From Aestuariibacter sp. GS-14 (lineage in GTDB: Bacteria; Pseudomonadota; Gammaproteobacteria; Enterobacterales; Alteromonadaceae), in the NCBI RefSeq assembly GCF_006494365.1, contig NZ_VHIP01000007.1, positions 186,001 through 250,000 on the forward strand: a stretch of 64,000 nt of DNA, in the 5' to 3' direction. Of this stretch, positions 51,726 through 60,190 are shown one piece after another (the stretch's first letter is position 1; each line of letters opens with the position of its first letter). The notes under the pieces are model-generated. The model was not told the DNA's origin. It worked only from the letters and a program-made list of their open reading frames with translations, and did not search any database. A program made the position numbers and the translations under genes.

Positions 51726-52871
51726 ATGCAGAAGATTCGACTGGGTATGGTTGGCGGCGGGCAAGGTGCCTTTATTGGTGCTGTGCACCGGGCAGCGGCC
51801 GGGTTAGATGGTCAGTATGATTTAGTCGCCGGGGCATTTAGCCGCAATCCAGAAAACAATCTGGCAACCGCCACTCAGCTGTGCATTGCTGCCGACAGGG
51901 CTTATCCAAGCTGGGAAGCCTTAATTGAAGGTGAAAAGCAGTTACCCGCAGACAAGCGCATTCAGGCCGTTGCAGTAGTTACGCCCAATCATTTGCATGT
52001 GCCGGTAACTAAAGCCGCGTTAGAAGCCGGTTTTAATGTGTTTTGTGAAAAGCCGTTAGCCATAAATTTAGACGAAGCAAAATCGCTTGAGTCTGTATTG
52101 GCGAGCTCTGGCGCGCTGCTGGGCTTAGCGCATACCTATATTGGTTATCCCATGGTGTGGCAGGCCCGTCATCTGGTTGCAACCGGTAAGCTGGGCACTA
52201 TTCGCAAAGTTTATGTGGAATACCCGCAAGGCTGGCTAAGCAACAATCTGGAAGCCAGCGAAAACAAACAGGCAAGTTGGCGAACCGATCCGGCGCAATC
52301 TGGCGGCAGTGGCTGCATGGGCGATATTGGCACGCATGCTTTTAACATGGCTGAGTTTGTTACCGGCAGTAAGGTAACTCACTTGTGTGCAGATCTGCAC
52401 ACGCATATTCCGGGTCGTCGACTGGACGATGACGGCGCCGCATTCCTGAAGTTCGACAACAACGCCTCTGGTGTGCTGATTGCCAGTCAGGTGGCTGCAG
52501 GCGAAGAAAACGGCCTGAAAATTCGTGTTTATGGTGATAAAGGCGGATTGGAGTGGTTCCAGATGCGTCCTGACTCACTCATTGTTCGCTCACTGGATGC
52601 GCCAATGACCATTTTACGTGGCGGTCAGGGACAGCCCGGATTGTGTGAAGAAGCATTAAAACGGTGCCGGATTCCTGTTGGGCATCCGGAAGGGTACTTA
52701 GAAGCCATGGGTAATCTGTACACTTTATTTGCTCAGGCTATCCGTAACGGTCAGCAAGGTGCGGCAGACGGCGTACCTGGGTTGGCTGAAGGTATACGCG
52801 GGATGGCGTTTATTGCCACCATGCTGGCAAGCCAGAACAGCGAGCAAAAGTGGACGGCTTTGTCGCTGTAA
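51726..52871 (+). CDS. Gfo/Idh/MocA-family NAD(P)-dependent oxidoreductase
   Basis: A 381-residue oxidoreductase: Rossmann motif GMVGGGQGAFIG (7-18), EKP (108-110) in NVFCEKPLAIN, and the GDIGTHAF motif (D200, H204) that supplies catalytic residues. There is no signal peptide, so it is cytoplasmic. Family members oxidise or reduce sugars, including reduction of 3-keto-glucose to glucose. AGGAG lies 7 bases upstream of the ATG. It is the first gene of the plus-strand arm of the cluster. Confidence 0.92.
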   Translation: MQKIRLGMVGGGQGAFIGAVHRAAAGLDGQYDLVAGAFSRNPENNLATATQLCIAADRAYPSWEALIEGEKQLPADKRIQAVAVVTPNHLHVPVTKAALEAGFNVFCEKPLAINLDEAKSLESVLASSGALLGLAHTYIGYPMVWQARHLVATGKLGTIRKVYVEYPQGWLSNNLEASENKQASWRTDPAQSGGSGCMGDIGTHAFNMAEFVTGSKVTHLCADLHTHIPGRRLDDDGAAFLKFDNNASGVLIASQVAAGEENGLKIRVYGDKGGLEWFQMRPDSLIVRSLDAPMTILRGGQGQPGLCEEALKRCRIPVGHPEGYLEAMGNLYTLFAQAIRNGQQGAADGVPGLAEGIRGMAFIATMLASQNSEQKWTALSL

Positions 52872-52933
52872 AACCGTAAATGGATACGCCTTGTTCGTAT
52901 CGGAAAAGCATAAAGTAAGCAGGAGAGTACACA

Positions 52934-53992
52934 ATGTCTGCAATAAAAGGCCCAGCAATATTTCTGGCCCAGTTTTTAAGTGATAAAGCGCCATTTAACC
53001 GCTTGGACACCATCGCTGCCTGGGCAGCAGATTTAGGTTACAAGGGCATCCAGGTGCCTACCAGTGATCCGGCGATTTTTGATTTGGAGCGCGCCGCGGA
53101 AAGTCAGGAATACTGTGATGAGATTCTGGCAACGTGCCGCAAGGCGGGCGTAGAAATTACTGAGTTATCCACGCACCTTCAAGGTCAATTGGTGGCAGTG
53201 CATCCAGCATACGACGAATTATTCGACAACTTTGCGCCTAAGCACTTACACGGCAATCCCAAAGCCCGTACCGAATGGGCTATTAATCAATTGAAATGCG
53301 CGGCAAAGGCCAGTCAACGTCTTGGCCTGAAAGCCCATGCTACCTTCTCTGGTGCATTGATGTGGCATCTGGTTTACCCATGGCCACAGCGTCCTGCAGG
53401 TCTGGTTGAACAAGGTTTTGCAGAGCTGGCAAAGCGTTGGTTGCCCATTCTGGATGCCTTCGACGAAGCAGGCGTTGACGTGTGCTACGAGATCCACCCG
53501 GGCGAAGATATTCACGACGGCGCAACGTTTGAGCGTTTCCTGAAAGCCGTTGATAACCACCCACGTGCGAACATTCTGTTCGACCCGAGCCACTATGTGC
53601 TGCAACAACTGGATTACCTGGACTTCATCGATCGTTATCACGATCGCATTAAGATGTTCCACGTTAAAGATGCCGAATTTAACCCAACGGGTCGCTCAGG
53701 CGTGTACGGCGGTTACGAGGATTGGGTAAACCGTCCTGGGCGTTTCCGCTCATTGGGTGATGGACAGGTCGATTTTAAAGGTATCTTCAGCAAGTTAACC
53801 CAATACGGGTTTGAGGGCTGGGCGGTGCTCGAGTGGGAATGCTGTCTTAAAGATTCCAATCAGGGAGCTGCGGAAGGTGCACCTTTTATTGCCAGTCACA
53901 TCATTCAGCGTGCTACCCATGCCTTTGATGATTTTGCTGGCGCCACCAGTAGCGACACGCGCAATCGTCGCATACTTGGATTAGACAACTAA
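52934..53992 (+). CDS. Cytoplasmic sugar isomerase/epimerase-family TIM-barrel protein
   Basis: A 352-residue TIM-barrel protein with no signal peptide. Metal-site residues are E186 (CYEIHPGEDI), D217 and H220 (FDPSHYV), H243 and D246 (MFHVKDAEF), and a late Glu (VLEWECC). GGAGAG precedes the ATG. Members of this subfamily often accompany GMC and Gfo/Idh/MocA genes. It may isomerise or cleave the keto-sugar once inside the cell. Confidence 0.88.
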   Translation: MSAIKGPAIFLAQFLSDKAPFNRLDTIAAWAADLGYKGIQVPTSDPAIFDLERAAESQEYCDEILATCRKAGVEITELSTHLQGQLVAVHPAYDELFDNFAPKHLHGNPKARTEWAINQLKCAAKASQRLGLKAHATFSGALMWHLVYPWPQRPAGLVEQGFAELAKRWLPILDAFDEAGVDVCYEIHPGEDIHDGATFERFLKAVDNHPRANILFDPSHYVLQQLDYLDFIDRYHDRIKMFHVKDAEFNPTGRSGVYGGYEDWVNRPGRFRSLGDGQVDFKGIFSKLTQYGFEGWAVLEWECCLKDSNQGAAEGAPFIASHIIQRATHAFDDFAGATSSDTRNRRILGLDN

Positions 53993-54035
53993 CAACACTA
54001 ACCATAACCATAACGAAGGAATTGGCGGTGAGCCT

Positions 54036-55259
54036 ATGAACACAATAACAATACGGCTAAGCGTAATGATGTTTCTCCAGTTTTTTATCTGGGGTGGATG
54101 GTTTGTCACATTGGGGACATTCCTTGGCGGTACGCTGGGTGCAACTGGCGGTGAAATTGGTATGGCGTTTTCTACCCAATCTTGGGGGGCGATTATTGCG
54201 CCGTTCATTATTGGCTTGATTGCAGACCGTTTTTTTAACGCCGAGCGCATTCTGGGTATTTTGCACTTAGTGGGCGCAGTGCTGATGTATTTAATGTACC
54301 AGTCTGGTGACTTCGCAAGCTTCTACCCTTATGTACTGGGCTACATGATTGCCTATATGCCAACCCTGGCGTTAGTTAACTCCGTGTCGTTTGGTCAAAT
54401 GAAAGACCCAACCAAAGAATTTGGAAAAATCCGCGTATGGGGCACCATTGGCTGGATTGTTGCCGGTCTGGTGATCAGCTATGTGTTTTCCTGGGACTCT
54501 CAACAAGCCATTGCTGACGGCATGCTGCGTAACACCTTTATGTTGTGTGCCATTGCGTCTGCTGCGCTGGGTGTATACAGCTTTACGCTTCCTGCTACGC
54601 CACCAGCCTCAAAAGGCAAACAAGCCTCTGGCTTAGGTGAACTGCTGGGCCTTGATGCACTGTCACTACTGAAAGACAAAAACTTCCTGGTGTTCTTCTT
54701 ATCGAGCGTACTGATTTGTATTCCGCTGGCGTTTTATTACCAGAATGCTAACCCCTTCTTAACCGAGATCGGTGTAGAAAATGCCACAGGTAAAATGACT
54801 CTGGGTCAGGTATCTGAAGTGTTGTTCATGCTGGCATTGCCGCTGTTCCTGAACCGTTTTGGTATTAAGCTTACATTAATGCTGGGTATGGCAGCCTGGG
54901 TGTTGCGTTATGCGTTATTTGCGCTGGGCGACGCCGACGGTGGCGTGATGCTGCTGATCGTAGGTATAGCACTGCACGGTATTTGTTACGACTTTTTCTT
55001 CGTGTCAGGACAAATCTATACCAACGCGAAAGCCGCAGAACAGTGTAAGAGCGCGGCTCAAGGCCTTATTACCCTGGCGACTTACGGTGTAGGTATGCTG
55101 GTGGGTTTCTGGGTGGCAGGTCAGGTTACTGATTCTTATGTTACCAATGCAGGTCACGATTGGGCGCCAATTTGGTACTTCCCGGCAGGATTTGCGCTGG
55201 TGGTACTGGTAATTTTTGTACTGCTGTTTAAAGGCGAAAAGGTAGAAGCCAATGACTAA
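54036..55259 (+). CDS. NupG-type MFS transporter (nucleoside:H+ symporter family)
   Basis: A 407-residue MFS protein with about 12 helices, related to NupG/XapB (Nuc_H_symport): SVMMFLQFFIWGGWFVTLGT and SQSWGAIIAPFIIGLIADRF. In this cluster it is more likely to carry a sugar or keto-sugar than a nucleoside, because members of this family recur in such glycoside clusters; this is inference. Its last 8 bp overlap the next gene, indicating coupling. Confidence 0.88.
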   Translation: MNTITIRLSVMMFLQFFIWGGWFVTLGTFLGGTLGATGGEIGMAFSTQSWGAIIAPFIIGLIADRFFNAERILGILHLVGAVLMYLMYQSGDFASFYPYVLGYMIAYMPTLALVNSVSFGQMKDPTKEFGKIRVWGTIGWIVAGLVISYVFSWDSQQAIADGMLRNTFMLCAIASAALGVYSFTLPATPPASKGKQASGLGELLGLDALSLLKDKNFLVFFLSSVLICIPLAFYYQNANPFLTEIGVENATGKMTLGQVSEVLFMLALPLFLNRFGIKLTLMLGMAAWVLRYALFALGDADGGVMLLIVGIALHGICYDFFFVSGQIYTNAKAAEQCKSAAQGLITLATYGVGMLVGFWVAGQVTDSYVTNAGHDWAPIWYFPAGFALVVLVIFVLLFKGEKVEAND

Positions 55260-56163
55260 GCCAATGGATTCGCTGGCCAATGATGTAACCCGCCGCTCGT
55301 TGCTCAAGCAACTGGTGGTAGGCGTAACCGGCGCAACGCTGACGGGCAATGCACTGGCGCAACTGGGCAATGTAAAGCCAAGTAGTCCTCTGAAAGGGGC
55401 GGTGAATCATTCAGTGAGTCGCTGGACTTACGGCAAGCTGTCTATCGAGGAGCTGTGTCAGGTCGTTAAACTTCTGGGTTTTAAAGCCATTGATTTAGTG
55501 GGGCCTGAAGACTGGGCTACACTTAAACAATATGGTGTAGACAGCTCCATGTGTAATGGCGCAGAGCTTAACCTGACTGATGGCTGGGCAGATCCGCAGT
55601 TCCACGATGCGCTAATTACGCGCTACACCGCGCATATAGACAAAGTGGCAGATGCCGGTTACACGAACTTAATCTGTTTCAGTGGTAACAAGCGTGGGAA
55701 AACACCGGAGGAAGGGTTAATCCATGCTGAAAAAGGACTGAAGCAAGTATTAGGGCACGCTGAGAAGCGCGGCGTAGTGCTTCAAATGGAGCTGTTTAAC
55801 AGCAAGGTGAATCATCCGGATTATTTTGCAGATAACTCCGCGTGGGGCATTGCGTTGTGTGATCGATTAGGCTCCGACAATTTTAAATTGTTATATGACA
55901 TCTATCACATGCAAATCAGTGAGGGTGACATTATCCGTACTATTCAGGATAACCACGCTTACTTTGGTCACTACCACACTGCCGGGGTTCCTGGCAGACA
56001 CGAAATTGATGATACCCAGGAGTTGTATTACCCGGCGATCATTAAAGCCATTGTAGCTACTGGTTTTACCGGCTACGTGGCGCAAGAGTTTATACCCACA
56101 CCGTCTGATATCAGCGGCCAAATCGCCTCGTTGCGCCAGGCCATTGATATTTGTGATGTTTAA
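55252..56163 (+). CDS. Tat-exported TIM-barrel protein (hydroxypyruvate-isomerase-like)
   Basis: A 303-residue TIM-barrel protein with a Tat signal: TRRSLLKQLVVGVTG and cleavage after ALA (residue 36). Metal-site residues are E180 (LQMELFNS), D216 and H219 (LYDIYHMQ), H242 region (YFGHYHTAGVPGRHEI) and E279 (YVAQEFIPT), as in hydroxypyruvate-isomerase-like proteins. Because Tat export is predicted it should act in the periplasm, where the GMC dehydrogenase also probably acts. Candidate for a 3-keto-glycoside lyase/hydratase step. Overlaps the MFS gene by 8 bp. Confidence 0.86.
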   Translation: MTKPMDSLANDVTRRSLLKQLVVGVTGATLTGNALAQLGNVKPSSPLKGAVNHSVSRWTYGKLSIEELCQVVKLLGFKAIDLVGPEDWATLKQYGVDSSMCNGAELNLTDGWADPQFHDALITRYTAHIDKVADAGYTNLICFSGNKRGKTPEEGLIHAEKGLKQVLGHAEKRGVVLQMELFNSKVNHPDYFADNSAWGIALCDRLGSDNFKLLYDIYHMQISEGDIIRTIQDNHAYFGHYHTAGVPGRHEIDDTQELYYPAIIKAIVATGFTGYVAQEFIPTPSDISGQIASLRQAIDICDV

Positions 56164-56216
56164 AAAATAGCAATTACCCTGTCGATTATTAGGCACAGAA
56201 TTAGAGGGGAGATGTA

Positions 56217-57902
56217 ATGGCGAACAACGAATACGATGCGATTGTTGTCGGTTCAGGGATCAGTGGTGGCATGGCAGCAAAAGAGCTGACCGAAAAAGGC
56301 CTGAAAGTACTGATGCTGGAGCGTGGACGCAATATTGAACACATAAAGGATTATACCAACGCGCACAAAGAAGCCTGGAATTATCCGCACCGCGACCTGC
56401 CAACGCAAAAGCGCAAGCAGGAAGAGCCGGTTATTCAACGCGATTATCCGTTGAATGAATCGACTAATGGCATGTGGGCCAGTCATCAGGACTCTCCCTA
56501 TGTCGAGAAAAAACGTTTCGACTGGTACCGCGGTTATCACGTGGGCGGACGCTCATTGCTGTGGGGTCGTCAAAGCTATCGCTTAAATGAAGAAGACTTC
56601 CTGGCTAACGCCAAAGAAGGCATTGCGGTTGACTGGCCCATTCGCTACGAAGATCTGGCCCCTTGGTACGATTACGTAGAGCGTTTCGCTGGGATCAGCG
56701 GCAGCCGTGACGGTTTGGACGTGTTACCAGATGGCCAGTTCCTGCCGCCAATTCCCCTGAACGTAGTGGAAAAAGAAGTCGCTCAGCGCTTGCAAAAAGC
56801 ATTCGGTGGTACGCGTCACCTTATTCATGGTCGTTCAGCTAACATTACTGAACCTAAGCCAGAGCAAAACCGAGTGAACTGTCAGTACCGTAATAAGTGC
56901 TGGCTGGGTTGCCCGTTTGGTGGCTATTTCAGTACACAATCGTCAACGCTGCCGCTGGCAATGAAAACCGGTAACCTGACACTGCGTCCATTCTCTATTG
57001 TTACCCGTGTGCTTTACGACAAAGACAAGAAACGCGCTACCGGTGTGGAAATTCTGGATTCAGAAACCAATCAGACTTACGTATTTAAGAGCAAAATTGT
57101 GTTCCTGAACGCGTCAGCACTTAACTCAACATGGATGCTAATGAACTCAGCAACTGATGTATGGGAAGGTGGTTTGGGTAGCAGCAGCGGTGAGTTGGGC
57201 CATAATATTATGGATCACCACTTCCGCGTGGGCGCCAGTGCTGAAGTAGAAGGCTTCGACGACAAATACTATTACGGTCGTCGTCCGTCGGGCTTCTACA
57301 TTCCGCGTTTCCGCAACTGGCATGACGACAAGCGTAACTACCTTCGTGGCTTCGGTTATCAGGGTAGCGCAAGTCGCGATGGCTGGAACCGCAATATCGC
57401 TGAAATGGGCATTGGTGCAGGCTTAAAAGATGCTATTACCGAGCCGGGTACCTGGCGCATTGGTATGACGGCCTTTGGTGAAATGCTGCCACACCACGAC
57501 AACCGTATTTACCTGAACAAAGACAAGAAGGATAAATGGGGCTTGCCAGTACTGGAAATGGACGTGGAGATCAAAGAAAACGAAATCGCCATGCGTAAAG
57601 ACATGAAAGACGATGCCGTAGAAATGTTCGAACGTGCGGGCTTGAAGAACGTAAACGGCTATGAAGGTGACTATGCTCCTGGCATGGGTATCCATGAAAT
57701 GGGCGGTGCACGTATGGGCCGCGATCCTAAGACCTCGGTTACTAACAAGTTTAACCAGGTATGGGATGCGCCAAACGTATTCATGACTGACGGTGCGTGT
57801 ATGACTTCTGCGTCGTGTGTAAACCCTTCTCTTACTTATTTGGCATTAACTGCGCGTGCTGCAAGCTATGCCGTAGAAGAACTGAAAAAGAGGAATCTGT
57901 AA
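56217..57902 (+). CDS. GMC-family oxidoreductase, large subunit of a glycoside 3-dehydrogenase-type complex
   Basis: A 561-residue FAD enzyme. Seen: the dinucleotide motif VVGSGISGGMAAKEL (10-24), the catalytic pair His493 (HEMGGARMG) and Asn536 (CVNPSLT), and a cysteine motif C222-x5-C228-x3-C232-P that matches the [3Fe-4S] motif of bacterial FAD-glucose dehydrogenases. Such enzymes oxidise sugars at C1 or C3 and need a small Tat-signal subunit, which follows. It has no signal of its own, so it would be exported with that partner. GAGGGGAG precedes the ATG. Confidence 0.9.
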   Translation: MANNEYDAIVVGSGISGGMAAKELTEKGLKVLMLERGRNIEHIKDYTNAHKEAWNYPHRDLPTQKRKQEEPVIQRDYPLNESTNGMWASHQDSPYVEKKRFDWYRGYHVGGRSLLWGRQSYRLNEEDFLANAKEGIAVDWPIRYEDLAPWYDYVERFAGISGSRDGLDVLPDGQFLPPIPLNVVEKEVAQRLQKAFGGTRHLIHGRSANITEPKPEQNRVNCQYRNKCWLGCPFGGYFSTQSSTLPLAMKTGNLTLRPFSIVTRVLYDKDKKRATGVEILDSETNQTYVFKSKIVFLNASALNSTWMLMNSATDVWEGGLGSSSGELGHNIMDHHFRVGASAEVEGFDDKYYYGRRPSGFYIPRFRNWHDDKRNYLRGFGYQGSASRDGWNRNIAEMGIGAGLKDAITEPGTWRIGMTAFGEMLPHHDNRIYLNKDKKDKWGLPVLEMDVEIKENEIAMRKDMKDDAVEMFERAGLKNVNGYEGDYAPGMGIHEMGGARMGRDPKTSVTNKFNQVWDAPNVFMTDGACMTSASCVNPSLTYLALTARAASYAVEELKKRNL

Positions 57903-58519
57903 TGGAACGTCGTGACATATTAAAACTGATCACGGCTGCCACCGGGGTAGCCATGGTGGGTGCCGATGCGTTTGCCTGGGACAAAGCGCCTGAGGCAACC
58001 AGCGCCAAAGATGCGGGATTTACCACAGAGGACATCAGCCTGTTAAACGAAATTGGTGAAACCATCATTCCTGCAACAGACAGCCCGGGGGCGAAAGCGG
58101 CTAACGTCGGTGCAACTATGGTTGGTTTGGTTGCTGATTGTTATACGCCGCCTGAACAAGCTGAATTCCGTCAGGGTCTGAAAGCCATTGATGTGGAGAG
58201 TAAAGCGGCGTTCAGTAAACCTTTCCTGCTGCTGTCTGCTACGCAACGTCATGAGTTATTGACTAAACTTGATTCTATCGCCAAGGCACAGGACGAGAAA
58301 GTGGGGCTGGGTTGGGCCGTGCATCAGAAGCCTAGTCACCGCAATATGGAAGACAAAGGGCCGGTTCCGCATTACTTCACGTTAATGAAGCAGCTTACTT
58401 TATTCTGCTTCTTCACATCCGAAGTGGGTGCGACTAAAGCGTTGCGGTATGTCAGTATTCCGGGCAAATACGATGGCGACATGCCGTATCAGAAAGGTGA
58501 TCGCGCCTGGGCTACTTAA
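57902..58519 (+). CDS. Gluconate-2-dehydrogenase subunit 3-family small subunit with a Tat signal
   Basis: A 205-residue protein whose N-terminus is a Tat signal (MERRDILKLITAATG, cleavage near ADAFA). The body (~35-200) matches the gluconate 2-dehydrogenase subunit 3 family (LNEIGETIIPATDSPGAKAAN). In known complexes this subunit folds with the GMC subunit and carries it through the Tat pore. The ATG overlaps the GMC stop by one base. A cytochrome c subunit, the usual third partner, is not present in the window. Confidence 0.9.
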   Translation: MERRDILKLITAATGVAMVGADAFAWDKAPEATSAKDAGFTTEDISLLNEIGETIIPATDSPGAKAANVGATMVGLVADCYTPPEQAEFRQGLKAIDVESKAAFSKPFLLLSATQRHELLTKLDSIAKAQDEKVGLGWAVHQKPSHRNMEDKGPVPHYFTLMKQLTLFCFFTSEVGATKALRYVSIPGKYDGDMPYQKGDRAWAT

Positions 58520-58573
58520 GCGCAGGTTTGCATTCACCCTTTTCAGACACTAAAGAATAACAGGACCTTAATT

Positions 58574-59332
58574 ATGCAATTAAACTGGTCAGTAAAAGGT
58601 ACGCTTGCCCTGTGTGCGTTGGGCACTGCAGGATTTGCAGTGGCACAGGGGCAAGCTCTCGAACCCTGGCAACAGGCGCAAAAAACCGAAGTGTGGGAGC
58701 CGGTTCCCGAAGTGGTTAGTGCGCCAGCCAATGGCGTGCCGTCTGATGCTATTGTATTGTTCGATGGCAGCGGTTTAAGTGAGTGGGAGTCGGTGAAAGG
58801 CGGCGACGCTCAGTGGACGGTAAAAGACGGCGTGTTAACGGTATTGCCGGGTAAAGGTGATATTAAAACCAAGCGTGATTTCTGTGATGTGCAATTACAC
58901 GTTGAGTGGAAAACACCTACTGATGTCGACGGCATGGAAGGGCAGCAGCGCAACAATAGCGGCATATTCTTCCAGCAGAAATATGAAATTCAGGTACTGG
59001 ATTCATATAACAATGCTACCTATCCGAACGGTCAGGCTGGTTCAGTTTACAAGCAGACTATTCCATTGGTAAATGCCATGCGTCCTGCGGGCGAGTGGCA
59101 GGAGTACGACATCCTGTTTACCGCGCCTCGCTTCGATGGTGAGAAACTGGTGTCGCACGGTTACGTTACCGTGATCCATAATGGCGTAGTGGTGCAAAAT
59201 CACACGAAAATTCTGGGTACAACCGAGTGGATTGGTGCACCTAAAACCATCCCTCACGGCTGCGCACCGATTCAGTTACAGGATCACGACAATTTCGTGA
59301 GCTTCCGTAATATCTGGATCCGCGAGCTGTAA
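58574..59332 (+). CDS. Secreted DUF1080-domain protein (3-keto-glycoside hydrolase/hydratase-like)
   Basis: A 252-residue exported protein with a signal ending AGFAVA-Q and a DUF1080 (PF06439-type) beta-sandwich: DAIVLFDGSGLSEWES, QLHVEWKTP, NNSGIFFQQKYEIQVLDSY and WQEYDILFTAPRFDG. Members cleave or hydrate 3-keto-glycosides. It would act on the product of the GMC enzyme in the periplasm. It is last in the plus-strand operon and followed by a strong terminator. Confidence 0.9.
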   Translation: MQLNWSVKGTLALCALGTAGFAVAQGQALEPWQQAQKTEVWEPVPEVVSAPANGVPSDAIVLFDGSGLSEWESVKGGDAQWTVKDGVLTVLPGKGDIKTKRDFCDVQLHVEWKTPTDVDGMEGQQRNNSGIFFQQKYEIQVLDSYNNATYPNGQAGSVYKQTIPLVNAMRPAGEWQEYDILFTAPRFDGEKLVSHGYVTVIHNGVVVQNHTKILGTTEWIGAPKTIPHGCAPIQLQDHDNFVSFRNIWIREL

Positions 59333-59355
59333 CTTCAGCGACCTCTTTGTGAGTT

Positions 59356-59381
59356 AAAACCCGGCTTGTGCCGGGTTTTTT
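59356..59381 (+). terminator. Intrinsic terminator of the keto-glycoside operon
   Basis: AAAACCCGGC / GCCGGGTTTT with a TTGT loop and a run of six T residues. It follows the DUF1080 stop by 23 bp. Confidence 0.93.
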
Positions 59382-59421
59382 GTTTGTATTGGCCAGAGGT
59401 AGTGTGCGCAGAGGTTGTGCT

Positions 59422-59725
59422 ATACCAATTCGCATAGAAATTTGCCCTCTCAGAGTGATCCCTGAGGGCTAGTCGAAAACGACTTAGATCACGACGCGTC
59501 CTCTGAGGCATAGTCATTCTATGTTCAGAGGGCGCAACATAGATATAAGTCGTTTTGGCCGCTCCCTTTGGGCAACTCCCTAATGGCAAACTGGCAGACA
59601 TTTTAGCGTTGTTACGCTTGCTTGATTTGGAACCACCAAACCTGCACAAACAAGCCTAGCTAAAAAGCCTGCCAGTTCACCCTCAGGGGGGGGCTGAGTG
59701 GGCAAATTTCTATGCGAACTGGTAT
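59422..59725. mobile_element. MITE-like element with 26-bp terminal inverted repeats
   Basis: About 304 bp. The left end begins ATACCAATTCGCATAGAAAT and the right end, read in reverse, ATACCAGTTCGCATAGAAAT; the 26-base ends differ in one base. Nested inverted repeats include AAAACGACTTA / TAAGTCGTTTT (59476-59486 and 59546-59556), CTGGCAG / CTGCCAG (59591-59597 and 59669-59675) and GCCCTC / GAGGGC. No transposase and no clear target duplication are visible. The open frames inside are probably not genes. Confidence 0.85.
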
Positions 59726-59800
59726 TTAATACAAGACTGCAATTTGCATAAGGTATTGGTTACACTTCACGCCTTCTTTCTTTTATTCATTAATTTCTGT

Positions 59801-60133
59801 ATGAAAAACTGGTTGTTTCTCGGCATTGCCATTGCTTGTGAAGTCATGGCCACATCTAACCTAAAGTTAAGCGAAGGATTCACCAAATGGGTCCCTTCAG
59901 CCCTGGTGATTGTCGGCTATGCTGCTGCATTTTATTTCTTATCGTTAACGCTCAAGACCATTCCTGTGGGCGTTGCCTATGCGGTTTGGTCTGGGCTGGG
60001 TATCGTCGCAATTTCAATAGTGGCGTGGTTTGCTTTTGGGCAAAAGCCTGACTTTTGGGGAGTGGTAGGAATGGGGCTAATTATAGCGGGCGTCGTTGTG
60101 CTAAATACGCTTTCAAAAACCACCGCGCATTAG
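59801..60133 (+). CDS. EmrE-type small multidrug resistance (SMR) transporter
   Basis: A 110-residue four-helix inner-membrane protein, the usual SMR length. The key residues match EmrE: E14 (proton/drug site), Y40, Y60 and W63 in [11 protein letters not shown]. It forms a dimer that exports cations such as quaternary ammonium compounds in exchange for H+. ATG 59801 is chosen because the extra upstream residues are not part of the fold. It begins 75 bp after the MITE-like element, which may have affected its promoter. Confidence 0.93.
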   Translation: MKNWLFLGIAIACEVMATSNLKLSEGFTKWVPSALVIVGYAAAFYFLSLTLKTIPVGVAYAVWSGLGIVAISIVAWFAFGQKPDFWGVVGMGLIIAGVVVLNTLSKTTAH

Positions 60134-60190
60134 CACCATAACGTCTTAATATCTTGTGGCTTATATCACGCGCGGTAATGTAAGCCTGGG

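Noticed and set aside
59335-59649. 104-codon minus-strand frame inside the MITE-like element
   Set aside because: It spans the element end and nested inverted repeats; such frames arise from the repeat itself.
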